A stretch of 49,312 nucleotides of DNA, taken from Spirochaetaceae bacterium (GTDB lineage Bacteria; Spirochaetota; Spirochaetia; Treponematales; Breznakiellaceae). Shown here piece by piece: positions 40,759 to 49,312 of the stretch (position 1 is its first letter; each line of letters opens with the position of its first letter). The notes under the pieces were generated by a model. It was not told the origin of the DNA. It searched no databases and saw only the letters and a program-made list of their open reading frames with translations. The DNA lies in contig JAISIL010000086.1 in NCBI GenBank assembly GCA_031262035.1, forward strand, positions 1 to 49,312. The letters run 5' to 3'. Made by a program: the position numbers and the translations under genes.

Positions 40759-43649
40759 GCCTGCACCCCCACAATATCATCATAAGTTGCATCGGCATCC
40801 CTGAGTGCTTTGCTCTTAAGCCAAAATCGCAACAATTTTGGTTTGATTATGTAAATTTTATTACCATCATCAGAATAAATACGAGCAATTCTATTTGTTT
40901 TTGCCGATCTTGAGACATTCCAATCTTCCAGAATGTTGTCTAAGCTATTATTCATCCATTCTGGATGTAAGTCTACCCTTGGCGTATTCGTATAAGTAAT
41001 TTCGCAAAGATAATATGCCTCGTTTTCAAAGACATGTGTCAATTGATAAGACATGGCATCATTTTCATAATAGTTATTAAGTACAACACAGTATATCCGT
41101 GCAAACTCTCTTAATTCAGGCATTTTTGCATTAGTAGTATTAGTCTTGGCCTTTTCCCCATTACCATATTCAATCAATGTGTATTTTACAACATCATTAA
41201 TGACGACCTTTTCAGTTTCGGTGAAGTTTTTACACAAATTATCTTTAAAAGGGAAACCATTGAAATCAGATTTATAAATTATATAAGGGCCTCTTGACCA
41301 TAAACGATTACTTGCCACCGCAATATAAAAGCAAAGTAAATCAGAATTTTTGGAAAAATATCCCTTTAGCTTTGAGATTGCTTCTTTTGACCCTCTAAAA
41401 GCTATACCTTCAATATTTTCCTTATTTTTCTTTTGATTAAAATCTGATAATGTTATATCGATAGGAAACTTGCCTTTTGATATTAATTTCCTAATACCCC
41501 AATAACGATTTTCTGCAACATTCTTCTCTTGTACAGGGGCAAATAATGGCATATCATTCTTGTCAATAATACCCTCCTTTCTTATATATTCCTCGTGCAC
41601 AGTATTGTTAGCTACTATTTTTTCATTGTAATAAAAGTTGGACAATTTTGGCTTTATATCGTTCATTTTTTTAAAAACATTATATACTCGGCTTCCACCT
41701 AAAAGATTACACTTCCAGATATTTATATCATCTGCAATTGCCATATCTTTAATAACGGAATATAAGTCATAATTGTCAAATTCAAAATACATCCGTTCCT
41801 TGCTGGATTTTGTCCTTTTTGCAGTAATATGGCAAATAGGCTTTTCATCGGGCAAAGTATTATCGGCAAACAATGCCATTGTAACAACTGTTGAGCGGAA
41901 TAACACTCTTCGCAGGAATGTGAAATCAATAATCTGTGAAACATTGTATTCCTTAATCATTGATTTACGCATACTAATCGAGTCTTCTGCATACAAAAAA
42001 TGAGATGAAGGCAATATCAGACATAATTTACCAGTATCCTTTTTCAGTAAATGCATAGTCTTTTCCATGAAAAGAAATGCAAATTCTTTTGATGGGTTAT
42101 TAAATTTTATCGGATATGTATCTGATAACATATCCTGATAATGTTCATACCGAACACCTGCCAGTTCTCCTAGAGCAAATGGAGGATTCCCAAGGACTAT
42201 ATCGAAATCCTTTTTTGTCTTTTCATCAAGCAAATATTCAAAAAAATCTGCTTGGACAATATTATTCTGCTTCTGCAAGTTAATAAATCTGCCAAGATTT
42301 GTCCATATTTCTTTAGGCGTCAACATTGAACATAGTGCCAATTGTAGACTAAAAATTGTAAGATTTACGGATACAGGATTTATATCAACTCCAAAGATAT
42401 TCTGACTAAGTATATCTTTCAATTTGGCAGCATTGGTATCTGCCAATTTACCTTTTCTCAAACTTTCATTTATTCGCCATCTTTGAACAAGCCGTTTATA
42501 TGCAGTTACCAGAAAAATTCCAGATCCGCAGCTCGGGTCAATTATCTTGACATTTTCATTTAGATGATCTTTATCCAGGGGCAAGCATTCATCAACCAAA
42601 AGGTTAACAAGAAAACTTGGTGTATATACGGCTCCTGTTGATTTTTTGTTATATGTATTGCTCTCTGACTTTGTTTTTGGAATTAATTCTTCATAGAAAT
42701 TGCTTATTAGTTCTACTGGTATATTTTCAAATGAATACTCTCTCCATGAAAAGAGATCATCCTTGTAATTTGCCTCGAAAAACCCTGCAAATGAATTAAG
42801 GTTGGCCTGAGAAATCAGCTCAATACCCTTGTCATCCATTGTGAAGATTCCACCATTAAAATGTCCAGCAAGGGCTTTAAGTAATGCTCCCAATTTCCTT
42901 TTTCTGATAATATCAGATAAAGTAATATACCCAGTTTCCTTTTTAAAAAACAATTCTGCAAGATTATTCCCAGTGGTTTCATCAAAACCTGTGTCTTCAA
43001 GATATTTTATCAAAATACAGACTATTAGTAATCTGTCAGCAAATTCAGGCGGCAGAATTTTTTGGTCACGGATTTTATTACGGACACCCCTTAATCCCTT
43101 TACCAAACGCTCTGAAGCTATATTTGATGCTGCAAAATGCCTTTTGACATTTTTTTCTTCCCAAAATGCTCCAGTATTGAAATTTTCTGCATTGTATAAC
43201 TTTATCGCATTATCCAAGTCGCCTAGGTCAATCTTATCAATCGGCTCACATTTTTCTTTGCCTTTGTCTATCATAATTGGAGCACGACCATCGTATACTT
43301 TTATCTCATCTTTATCAATGACAAGATAGGCAGGCACATCGCAACTACTCCAGATATCGCGATGTATTTTAATGTGGTCATCTTCGGATTGTGATAGTAA
43401 AGTATTGTCATAAATGTAAATCTGTGCCTGTGGAGGTCGTCCTTCATCAAAAAATCTGAAATATACTGCATCAGCTTTGAATCCTTTGGCCTTTTCGAGT
43501 GCCAAAATGATTTGAGGGGGGATATTTCTGTCTTTCAGGTAGTGATTAAGCCTGTTTACAATATAGACAGAAGAGTTATTGGCCTCTTCCACCGTAAAAT
43601 TGAGGCGATTCAAGTTCTCAATGTATGTTTTTGCGTTTCCGCCCATCAT
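40755..43649 (-). CDS. N6-adenine DNA methylase with specificity region (964 aa)
   Basis: Gamma-class-like adenine methyltransferase: motif I IIDPSCGSGIFLVTAY (residues about 370-385) for S-adenosylmethionine and motif IV NPPF (about 486-489) for catalysis. Residues 1 to about 150 contain an alpha/beta segment (AVYFRFFDEGRPPQAQIYIYDN...VPAYLVIDKDEIKVYDGR) that recalls the N-terminal domain of type I/IIG enzymes, but I see no complete Glu-x-Lys nuclease core. Residues about 640-900 are likely the target-recognition region. Together with the overlapping PD-(D/E)XK gene it could form a split restriction-modification system. The start is ATGATG with GAGGG upstream. Confidence 0.82.
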   Translation of the reverse strand: MMGGNAKTYIENLNRLNFTVEEANNSSVYIVNRLNHYLKDRNIPPQIILALEKAKGFKADAVYFRFFDEGRPPQAQIYIYDNTLLSQSEDDHIKIHRDIWSSCDVPAYLVIDKDEIKVYDGRAPIMIDKGKEKCEPIDKIDLGDLDNAIKLYNAENFNTGAFWEEKNVKRHFAASNIASERLVKGLRGVRNKIRDQKILPPEFADRLLIVCILIKYLEDTGFDETTGNNLAELFFKKETGYITLSDIIRKRKLGALLKALAGHFNGGIFTMDDKGIELISQANLNSFAGFFEANYKDDLFSWREYSFENIPVELISNFYEELIPKTKSESNTYNKKSTGAVYTPSFLVNLLVDECLPLDKDHLNENVKIIDPSCGSGIFLVTAYKRLVQRWRINESLRKGKLADTNAAKLKDILSQNIFGVDINPVSVNLTIFSLQLALCSMLTPKEIWTNLGRFINLQKQNNIVQADFFEYLLDEKTKKDFDIVLGNPPFALGELAGVRYEHYQDMLSDTYPIKFNNPSKEFAFLFMEKTMHLLKKDTGKLCLILPSSHFLYAEDSISMRKSMIKEYNVSQIIDFTFLRRVLFRSTVVTMALFADNTLPDEKPICHITAKRTKSSKERMYFEFDNYDLYSVIKDMAIADDINIWKCNLLGGSRVYNVFKKMNDIKPKLSNFYYNEKIVANNTVHEEYIRKEGIIDKNDMPLFAPVQEKNVAENRYWGIRKLISKGKFPIDITLSDFNQKKNKENIEGIAFRGSKEAISKLKGYFSKNSDLLCFYIAVASNRLWSRGPYIIYKSDFNGFPFKDNLCKNFTETEKVVINDVVKYTLIEYGNGEKAKTNTTNAKMPELREFARIYCVVLNNYYENDAMSYQLTHVFENEAYYLCEITYTNTPRVDLHPEWMNNSLDNILEDWNVSRSAKTNRIARIYSDDGNKIYIIKPKLLRFWLKSKALRDADATYDDIVGVQA

Positions 43650-43705
43650 ATCCCTCGTCTTTCCATAGTGCCAATTTTTTCTAAAAGTATCAATCCCCTA
43701 TACAT

Positions 43706-46700
43706 TCAAAATCCCTCTCCCTCCACCACCCGTATTTCCTCCTCCTTCAGCCCATATAACCCGTAAACTATCTCATCAATCTGCCTTTCCAGGACCAAAT
43801 TCTCAGGCGAAGCACCATGGGAATCATGTGTACCAGATGCATTGTTAGTCAATAGCTGATCAACTAAAGACACTAGTTTGCTTTGTATCGATTTATTTGG
43901 TTTTGGTAACCGTAATTCCCGAATATCACTTAATGTGATTTGCGTGAAATCATCTTTTCTTGCCGTAACAGAAACCTTGGTGATGAAATATGAAAAAAGG
44001 CGTGAATTAATAATTGCCAATAATACCTTTAAAGGATAACTGACGCCTGGTTTGAGCTTAAATATATAAATATCTTTTTTTACAACAAAGTCCCTGTCGA
44101 TTATGGAAGCCATTACTCTAAATTGACGGCTAATTATCCTTCGAACAAGAACTCTCTCGCCTGTGAAAATATTATAAGTCACAGGTTTTTCTTTTACATT
44201 TTCATTATAGATAATATAATCATAATTCTCATCATCCATGTAATACCTATCAAGCCTACCTACAAAAACTGGTACTGTCTTTTTGGATTTTATTTTCAGG
44301 TACAATTCTTTATCGGCTAGTATACCTCTGGCAGAGACGCATATATCTTCAACCTGCAAAGGTAAGTTATTAAATTTTTGGATTAAGGATCGTGATATTG
44401 GATCAAATATGATTTTAAGATCAGCAGAATTTCCCCACTCTTCTTTTTTTAATGGTTTGAATGGAATATGCAGCATAATTGCAAAATCAATTTTTGCCTT
44501 AGGCGGGAATGAGTATAAATTGGAAATAGTACAAGATAAATCCTTGCCAAAGATAAAAATTCCTGTATCAACATAAGCCTCAGAAAAAATGTCATATGGA
44601 AGTATAATGCCATTCAATAACCGGGCATTTGTTTTAATATATTTCCTGGTTGATATATATGCATCTCCTGTTAGCCAAAATATCGGTATTATTAATGACA
44701 TAATGGCTGATTGATTACACAGAGTAATTGCTCTTTCCATAAAAAGCGTATAAATATCATCAGTTGCGATATAATTTTCTTTTGAATAGCTTTTGTCAAA
44801 TTTTATCCCATACGGTGGATTCCCCACGACCGCATCAAAACCCTTAAATCTGCCATCCTTATCGAGCACTTCCGGGAACTCAAAACGCCATTCGAAAGCA
44901 TTTTTATACAAAGCGCCGCTTTTTATATCTTCCAGGTGTTGTTCAGTTTTTACTAACTCAGCCTGTAGTTCTTTGATGCGTTTTTCCCGCTTTTTATTCT
45001 CTGCATCATCGGTCTCAAAAAGATCGGATGATTTGGTAAGAGACACAAGCTCACCATGCAGCGCTTCCTTATGGGCAAAGGTTTGATCGTTTGCAGCAAC
45101 TCGTGTTTGGAACGAAGCTTTTATATCGCTAATAAGTTTCAGAAGTTCCCGCTTTTTTTCTTTTGATGAAGTGTTCTTATAATCATAGACCGCCTGTTGA
45201 TAATCACTTACGCTGTATTTGGAACCAGCCAGTGCTTCTTTTATATCAGTATCGAGTTGAAATTTGCTCACAAGACTATCGCCACAACGTATATTGATAT
45301 CAATATTGGGTAGGGTTTCAAGATCGGTATAATTGCTTTCTTTCGTGTAATAAGCATTTTTTAGAAGTTCTATCCATAGTCGCAAACGGCATATTCTTAC
45401 TGAATTCTCATTGATATCAACACCAAAAAGGCAGTTTTCGATGATAGTGCGCTTTTCTTTAAATATCGTTTCCTGAACTCTCTGGCTTTCTTTATTTTTA
45501 TAATTATAAGTGAAGAAATTCCCATCTTCATCAAAAATCATAAGTTCATCATTATGAACCTCGGCAGAATAATCGCGAAGTCTTTGGCCATTATTATCTG
45601 CTAATATACGAAGGCGGCTTTTTATGGCAATAAGCTCATTCAGGGCTGATACCAAAAAATGTCCTGACCCGACAGCAGGGTCGCAGATAGTTATGCTGTT
45701 GATAATTTTGTTCGCTTCACTTATTTCGCCAGGATCAATACGATTATATAGCTCGGTAAAATTTTTGCAATCCCATCCTTTGACAGTATTAAACTTATCA
45801 ATTACTGCCCTTTCTATGGTTTCATGACATATGTAAGTTGTGATAAAACCGGGTGTAAAATAAGAACCATCTTTATAACCATTTATTTTTTCAAATATCA
45901 AACCTAAAACAGAGGCATTTATTAACGTCTTGCTTTCTTCCTGTATTGTAGCGCTGCCTTCACTTGAAAAATCATAGGCGTCAAGGAAGTCGAAAATATA
46001 TTCGAGGGTATCAATAACTCCATCGCGCTTTTTCCCTCGTGCATCTTTCAGTACTGTTGATGAATATACTGGCATCTTAATTGTGCGCAGGTTAGATATA
46101 CGGCAATAGCCGTTTTCACTCGAATTTGCTTCCAATTCAAATAATGAGCTATTGAGATATGGTACATGCTCAAAAAGTTTTATAAGGCTTGCCGGACGCT
46201 TTTCTGTTTCCAGGGCTAATACCTTGAAGAAAAGAGCATCCAAGTCCTGGAAGTTTTTGATTTTCTTGCTATTAAGGAAGGTGTAGTTTTTATCACCCAT
46301 GTGATACTGAATTAACTGGCTTTCAAGAAGCTTTAAAAAGAGAATCCGGTTTATCCATGTAATGATAAGTTCAAGGGCAGTATCAAATTGTTCTTCTTCA
46401 TCATAAACCTCTTCAGAGAGCACAAAGATTGCACTTTCCATAAGAGAGCCTTCCTTGCGATCTTCCTCCTTTGAACGAATGATTATTTTCTTTGAACCTT
46501 CCTTTTCTTCTGACAGTCCCATGATGTAAAGCAATTCACGATAAAAGTTTTCATTTAGAGTATTGCTATCATTGGCAAATGGGAGTTTTAATAGATTCTC
46601 AGGTGAGAGAAATTTGTAAAGATTTATGAGTTGATTATCCGCATCCCTATCATTATTGCGAATAATGCTTTCATAGTCAGTAATACTAAACCATGTGTAG

Positions 46701-47299
46701 TTTAATTCTTTCTTATGCTTTTCTATGTAGCTTGCAGCAACCTTGGTATAAAAATCGCCGGTCTTGTCAAAAGATAAAGTCTCTTTGCTTTCAAATTCTG
46801 TAAAAAGATGAACCAAATCTTTATCATTCGCAAACAGTCTTTCAAATTCACTTGCATCAAATATAAACCATTCAATCACGTTTGTTATTATCAGATTTTT
46901 GATTTCAAGATTTTTGTTTATAATGCGTTCTTTCAAGTAGTAATAAAGCAATTCCTGCAATGCCTTTCGATTAAGATTGTCACCGCTAATCATTTCAGTC
47001 TTATTGCCTGGCTTTTTGGTCTCCATAAGTACGCTAATCGGTGATTTCTTGTCAGACCCGGCATGAATCACCAAATCAATATCTTGAGAAGTATTGATGT
47101 AATACACTGGGCTATACCAAGTATTTTTGAGAAAATCAGCTATATCAGTCTTGAAGTGCTCTTCGTGCTCATCAGGAACGGCCTTTATTCTATCCAAAAG
47201 AGTACGGAAGTTGGCTTTGAAGCGATCTATAGATGCTCGCTCTGTGCTTATCTTGCTGTAGGCTTTGTTTAGCGTGTCTTTAATGTCAATCTGCGGCAT
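43706..47299 (-). CDS. Type IIG-like restriction endonuclease-methylase (1197 aa)
   Basis: Single-chain restriction-modification enzyme by architecture. The N-terminal nuclease has DIDLVIHAG (about residues 73-81) and VLMETKKPG (Glu-x-Lys, about 90-98), a PD-(D/E)XK site. A helical linker follows. The N6-adenine methylase has motif I ICDPAVGSGHFLVSAL (about 537-552) and motif IV NPPYGIKF (about 824). Residues about 950-1180 are likely the target-recognition domain (VSVTARKDDFTQITLSDIRELRLPKP near the end is typical of Eco57I-like enzymes). It could both cut and protect. AGGAA lies before the ATG, 27 bp after the HNH gene. Confidence 0.85.
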   Translation of the reverse strand: MPQIDIKDTLNKAYSKISTERASIDRFKANFRTLLDRIKAVPDEHEEHFKTDIADFLKNTWYSPVYYINTSQDIDLVIHAGSDKKSPISVLMETKKPGNKTEMISGDNLNRKALQELLYYYLKERIINKNLEIKNLIITNVIEWFIFDASEFERLFANDKDLVHLFTEFESKETLSFDKTGDFYTKVAASYIEKHKKELNYTWFSITDYESIIRNNDRDADNQLINLYKFLSPENLLKLPFANDSNTLNENFYRELLYIMGLSEEKEGSKKIIIRSKEEDRKEGSLMESAIFVLSEEVYDEEEQFDTALELIITWINRILFLKLLESQLIQYHMGDKNYTFLNSKKIKNFQDLDALFFKVLALETEKRPASLIKLFEHVPYLNSSLFELEANSSENGYCRISNLRTIKMPVYSSTVLKDARGKKRDGVIDTLEYIFDFLDAYDFSSEGSATIQEESKTLINASVLGLIFEKINGYKDGSYFTPGFITTYICHETIERAVIDKFNTVKGWDCKNFTELYNRIDPGEISEANKIINSITICDPAVGSGHFLVSALNELIAIKSRLRILADNNGQRLRDYSAEVHNDELMIFDEDGNFFTYNYKNKESQRVQETIFKEKRTIIENCLFGVDINENSVRICRLRLWIELLKNAYYTKESNYTDLETLPNIDINIRCGDSLVSKFQLDTDIKEALAGSKYSVSDYQQAVYDYKNTSSKEKKRELLKLISDIKASFQTRVAANDQTFAHKEALHGELVSLTKSSDLFETDDAENKKREKRIKELQAELVKTEQHLEDIKSGALYKNAFEWRFEFPEVLDKDGRFKGFDAVVGNPPYGIKFDKSYSKENYIATDDIYTLFMERAITLCNQSAIMSLIIPIFWLTGDAYISTRKYIKTNARLLNGIILPYDIFSEAYVDTGIFIFGKDLSCTISNLYSFPPKAKIDFAIMLHIPFKPLKKEEWGNSADLKIIFDPISRSLIQKFNNLPLQVEDICVSARGILADKELYLKIKSKKTVPVFVGRLDRYYMDDENYDYIIYNENVKEKPVTYNIFTGERVLVRRIISRQFRVMASIIDRDFVVKKDIYIFKLKPGVSYPLKVLLAIINSRLFSYFITKVSVTARKDDFTQITLSDIRELRLPKPNKSIQSKLVSLVDQLLTNNASGTHDSHGASPENLVLERQIDEIVYGLYGLKEEEIRVVEGEGF

Positions 47300-47326
47300 G
47301 GTTTGATTCCTGTATTGTTTGCAGCA

Positions 47327-47917
47327 TCACGTGCCTCCTTCATCTATTCCTTGCATTACTAAAAGAGATGCAACTGCACGGGAATATTCTCTATCTTTTT
47401 CGGCTTCTTTTTTTATTTCAACTAAAGCCTGTGTTCGCAATGAAGCATTTTGACTTCTGAACGCCGCTGTGATAAACGCACTGATTGCATTTAATCGTTC
47501 CTGTCTGTCTTCAATCAAATCGGCGCGGTTTAACTGCAATGCTTTAATGGTAAACTCTCCACGTTCAGACCCCTGTTTACAAAAGGCAAGTGCGCCAATA
47601 AATATAATATGGCCTTCCGGCTCTTCGTCATATGGGTTTATAAAAGGAAGCGCTTCATCATAAATATCACCTTTGTAATTATTGCAGCGTTCACAGCTAT
47701 ACCCGAGGTTATCCCACACAAATTCCAATTCAGGGTATTTTGCTTTTGGCTTTATATGTTCTACATGCGCAAAACTATTATGGTCAATTTTACTTTCACA
47801 ATACATACATTTACCAGATGTTGATTTTCGAAGCGCATCTTTATTCTGCGGATGTTTATAATTGCCTTTCGCAAGAGCTTCTGGATTTGGACAAGCTGGA
47901 CGAGCAAGTGCAACCAT
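47327..47917 (-). CDS. ptuB: PtuB-like HNH endonuclease (Septu defence)
   Basis: 196 residues. The HNH core is clear: CMYC (about residues 37-40), HVEHIKPKAKYPE (50-62), WDNLGYSCERCNNYKGD (67-83). It thus has two CxxC pairs for a structural zinc and the His-Asn-type active site. Size and motif match PtuB, the nuclease of Septu. It overlaps the ATPase gene by one base. In known Septu the ATPase holds and gates the nuclease during phage infection; this is inferred here from family and context. Confidence 0.8.
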   Translation of the reverse strand: MVALARPACPNPEALAKGNYKHPQNKDALRKSTSGKCMYCESKIDHNSFAHVEHIKPKAKYPELEFVWDNLGYSCERCNNYKGDIYDEALPFINPYDEEPEGHIIFIGALAFCKQGSERGEFTIKALQLNRADLIEDRQERLNAISAFITAAFRSQNASLRTQALVEIKKEAEKDREYSRAVASLLVMQGIDEGGT

Positions 47918-49137
47918 TAGTGGGCCTCCAGTATTTTGGCGGCAGATTCCGGAAAAAATTCTGCAAGACCAGATTCCGTAAGTTCCTTTTTTAAAGATTC
48001 AAAAGAAATTTTATCAGGTTCTAAGGCACTGTATTTTTTCATAATTTCATTAAGGCGATTTTCTGCCCATATTGGCATTGCCACAGGAACTCCAAGATAA
48101 TCACGCAATACCTCGTTTGGCGATTTGACTTCTGAAATTACACAAGATTCATCTTTTCCCAAATCATAAACAAGCGTATCAAGAGTGGAAGTTAAGATAA
48201 AGGGTGAATGTGTGGTAACAATAAATTGCAATTGGGGGAAAGACTCTATTAAGAATGGTAATATGAGTCTTTGTAATGAAACATGGAGATGGGAGTCAAT
48301 TTCATCGACAAAAACAATTCCCTCTAGCTCAAAAGGTTTTACTCCAAAGTATTCCGTACGCATAAGTAAATCCGCATAAACATCAAATATCGCGCTATAA
48401 CCGGCAGAAAGTGTTTGGAAAGAAAACAGCGGTTTTTCTTTTTGCTGGATTAGAAACTTGTTTCTGTTCTTATGAGTATCAAATTTCAGTTTAATCTCAT
48501 CATCTTCAAATATTCTTTTAAGGATAGACTCAAAAGAATTAAACCATCTATCTATTTCATCAGCGAGTGTCATATTGTTGTCTTCAGTTATTGCAAACGA
48601 TCTTCTGGTTTTTAAATTTAGAAGATGTTGTTCTAAATATTTGCCTACATTTTTATACTGGGCAACACCAAGATTTGTATCCAACTCATCTGCTAAACTT
48701 TGCGGAACCGAAGCTGGAGCAATTTCAGAATAGCGCTTATCTTCATAATAACAAAGTGTGGCTTTGTTATTATTGTAATTATTAATGAGTACATCTTTAT
48801 CTGTAAAAATAACATTTATGGAATGTGCTATTTCAAACTCGGAAGCAATATGCTCCATGTTATCAATTTTCTGTTTGTATCGGTTATATTCTACTGACCC
48901 ATTTTCTTGTAACAAGAGCATATTTCTTAATTCTTTTAATTGTTCCGTTACTTTTTTCAAATTGGACTCACCCTGGCTGTTCACTGATGTAGAGGCTATA
49001 TAATTAATTGCTTGTAATAACGAAGTCTTCCCCGACCCGTTAGCCCCGGTCACAATAAGGTTCTTCCCCTTGAGTTCAATATCCACTGTCTTGTGGGTGT
49101 GTGGTATCTCACCTGTTATACGTTCAATGTATTTCAT
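47917..49137 (-). CDS. ptuA: PtuA-like AAA/ABC ATPase (Septu defence)
   Basis: 406 residues, of the OLD/RecF-like ATPase class. Walker A GANGSGKTS (about 31-39), a signature-like LSAGYSA, Walker B IVFVDEIDSHLH (about 272-283) and switch His TTHSPFIL are all present. The middle holds helices without a zinc hook. Size and the immediate HNH partner match Septu PtuA. It is the first gene of the operon, with AAGGAGG before the ATG and a consensus promoter 24 bp upstream. No reverse transcriptase lies nearby, so this is not a retron-linked version. Confidence 0.82.
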   Translation of the reverse strand: MKYIERITGEIPHTHKTVDIELKGKNLIVTGANGSGKTSLLQAINYIASTSVNSQGESNLKKVTEQLKELRNMLLLQENGSVEYNRYKQKIDNMEHIASEFEIAHSINVIFTDKDVLINNYNNNKATLCYYEDKRYSEIAPASVPQSLADELDTNLGVAQYKNVGKYLEQHLLNLKTRRSFAITEDNNMTLADEIDRWFNSFESILKRIFEDDEIKLKFDTHKNRNKFLIQQKEKPLFSFQTLSAGYSAIFDVYADLLMRTEYFGVKPFELEGIVFVDEIDSHLHVSLQRLILPFLIESFPQLQFIVTTHSPFILTSTLDTLVYDLGKDESCVISEVKSPNEVLRDYLGVPVAMPIWAENRLNEIMKKYSALEPDKISFESLKKELTESGLAEFFPESAAKILEAH

Positions 49138-49160
49138 CTGGCTAGTCCTCCTTGCCTTAT

Positions 49161-49189
49161 ATTATAGACTTGTTTGACTCTTTTGTCAA
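49161..49189 (-). promoter_or_regulatory. Consensus promoter of the defence operon
   Basis: Minus strand TTGACA (49189-49184), a spacer of exactly 17 bp and TATAAT (49166-49161): a perfect sigma-70-type promoter. The -35 box forms part of the inverted repeat TTGAC-AAAAGA-GTCAA, a possible operator. Confidence 0.85.
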
Positions 49190-49199
49190 CATCGCGAAT

Positions 49200-49260
49200 T
49201 GCCTCATAACTAATCTAGCCGAAAAGGGGTGGCTGCCTCATAACCCAAATCTAGCCGAAA
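49200..49260. repeat. Two direct repeats upstream of the defence promoter
   Basis: TGCCTCATAAC...AATCTAGCCGAAA occurs at 49200-49224 and 49234-49260; the second copy has two extra bases in the middle. They start about 10 bp upstream of the -35 box and could bind a regulator, or be the trace of an integration end. Confidence 0.7.
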
Positions 49261-49262
49261 GA

Positions 49263-49279
49263 AACTGCCAACGGCAGTT
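49263..49279. repeat. Mini-palindrome AACTGCC-AAC-GGCAGTT
   Basis: Perfect 7-bp arms. On the other strand the loop reads GTT, so the core is GCC-GTT-GGC, the same core as the mini-hairpins at 4861-4874 and 6004-6019. Confidence 0.65.
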
Positions 49280-49312
49280 ATTTTCCCGTATCATGGCTCA
49301 GCCCTTCATTCC

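Noticed and set aside
40033-47299. BREX, DISARM or type I restriction locus
   Set aside because: No PglZ, BrxL or BrxA, no SNF2 helicase, no HsdR motor or HsdS; the methylases fit type IIG-like modules better.
47327-49137. Retron with PtuAB effector
   Set aside because: No reverse transcriptase gene within the visible flank and no msr/msd-like structure recognised; the right flank is cut by the window edge.
1-49312. tRNA or rRNA genes
   Set aside because: I found no cloverleaf-like or rRNA sequence in the intergenic regions, which are mostly short or filled with repeats.

Overview
The window looks like a chromosomal segment of a spirochaete, most likely a host-associated Treponema relative. 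The grounds are a threonyl-tRNA synthetase without the N-terminal TGS domain (as I recall for Borrelia), several spirochaete-style lipoproteins (signal peptides ending in Cys), a polyamine ABC operon, and short G/C homopolymers next to promoters. I cannot name the species from sequence alone. Housekeeping genes are of medium GC; the last 11 kb are visibly AT-richer and look like an acquired defence island.

Layout. 1-1838: palindromic repeats and a dead IS4-like insertion sequence with 11-bp target duplications. 1922-5986 (+): potABCD, spermidine/putrescine uptake. 6089-9384 (-): an Eis-like acetyltransferase and an EF-G2-type translation GTPase. 9443-15720 (-): an overlapping histidine operon hisG-B-H-F-(A-I fusion)-C-D, without hisE and without a histidinol-phosphatase. 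15780-24376 (-): two surface lipoprotein genes, one of 2127 codons. 24606-25448 (+): an Rpn-type nuclease gene flanked by 31-bp direct repeats. 25468-26574 (-): an outer-membrane protein gene with an amber codon inside its signal peptide. 26618-30242 (-): a sugar ABC transporter. 30406-33176: a carboxylesterase and a divergent AraC regulator. 33189-33807 (-): a PIN-domain toxin-antitoxin pair. 33867-38762 (-): thrS and an M16 metallopeptidase lipoprotein. 38829-39804 (-): a three-gene DUF3791/DUF3990 cassette, a possible toxin-antitoxin set. 40033-49137 (-): a five-gene defence operon from one consensus promoter: Septu-like PtuA ATPase, PtuB HNH nuclease, a 1197-aa type IIG-like restriction-methylase, a second 964-aa adenine methylase, and a small PD-(D/E)XK nuclease.

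Two themes stand out. First, the defence operon joins a Septu pair to two adenine-methylase restriction modules. Second, the window is peppered with palindromic elements. About 90-bp G/C-rich two-armed repeats sit between genes and, in whole or part, in frame inside hisD, hisC and thrS, where they encode Pro/Gly/Ser-rich inserts. Tiny hairpins with conserved loops sit inside other repeats and have frameshifted the transposase. Poly-C(10) tracts lie at nearly the same distance upstream of the -10 boxes of potA and hisG, and several genes appear to be transcribed with almost no leader.
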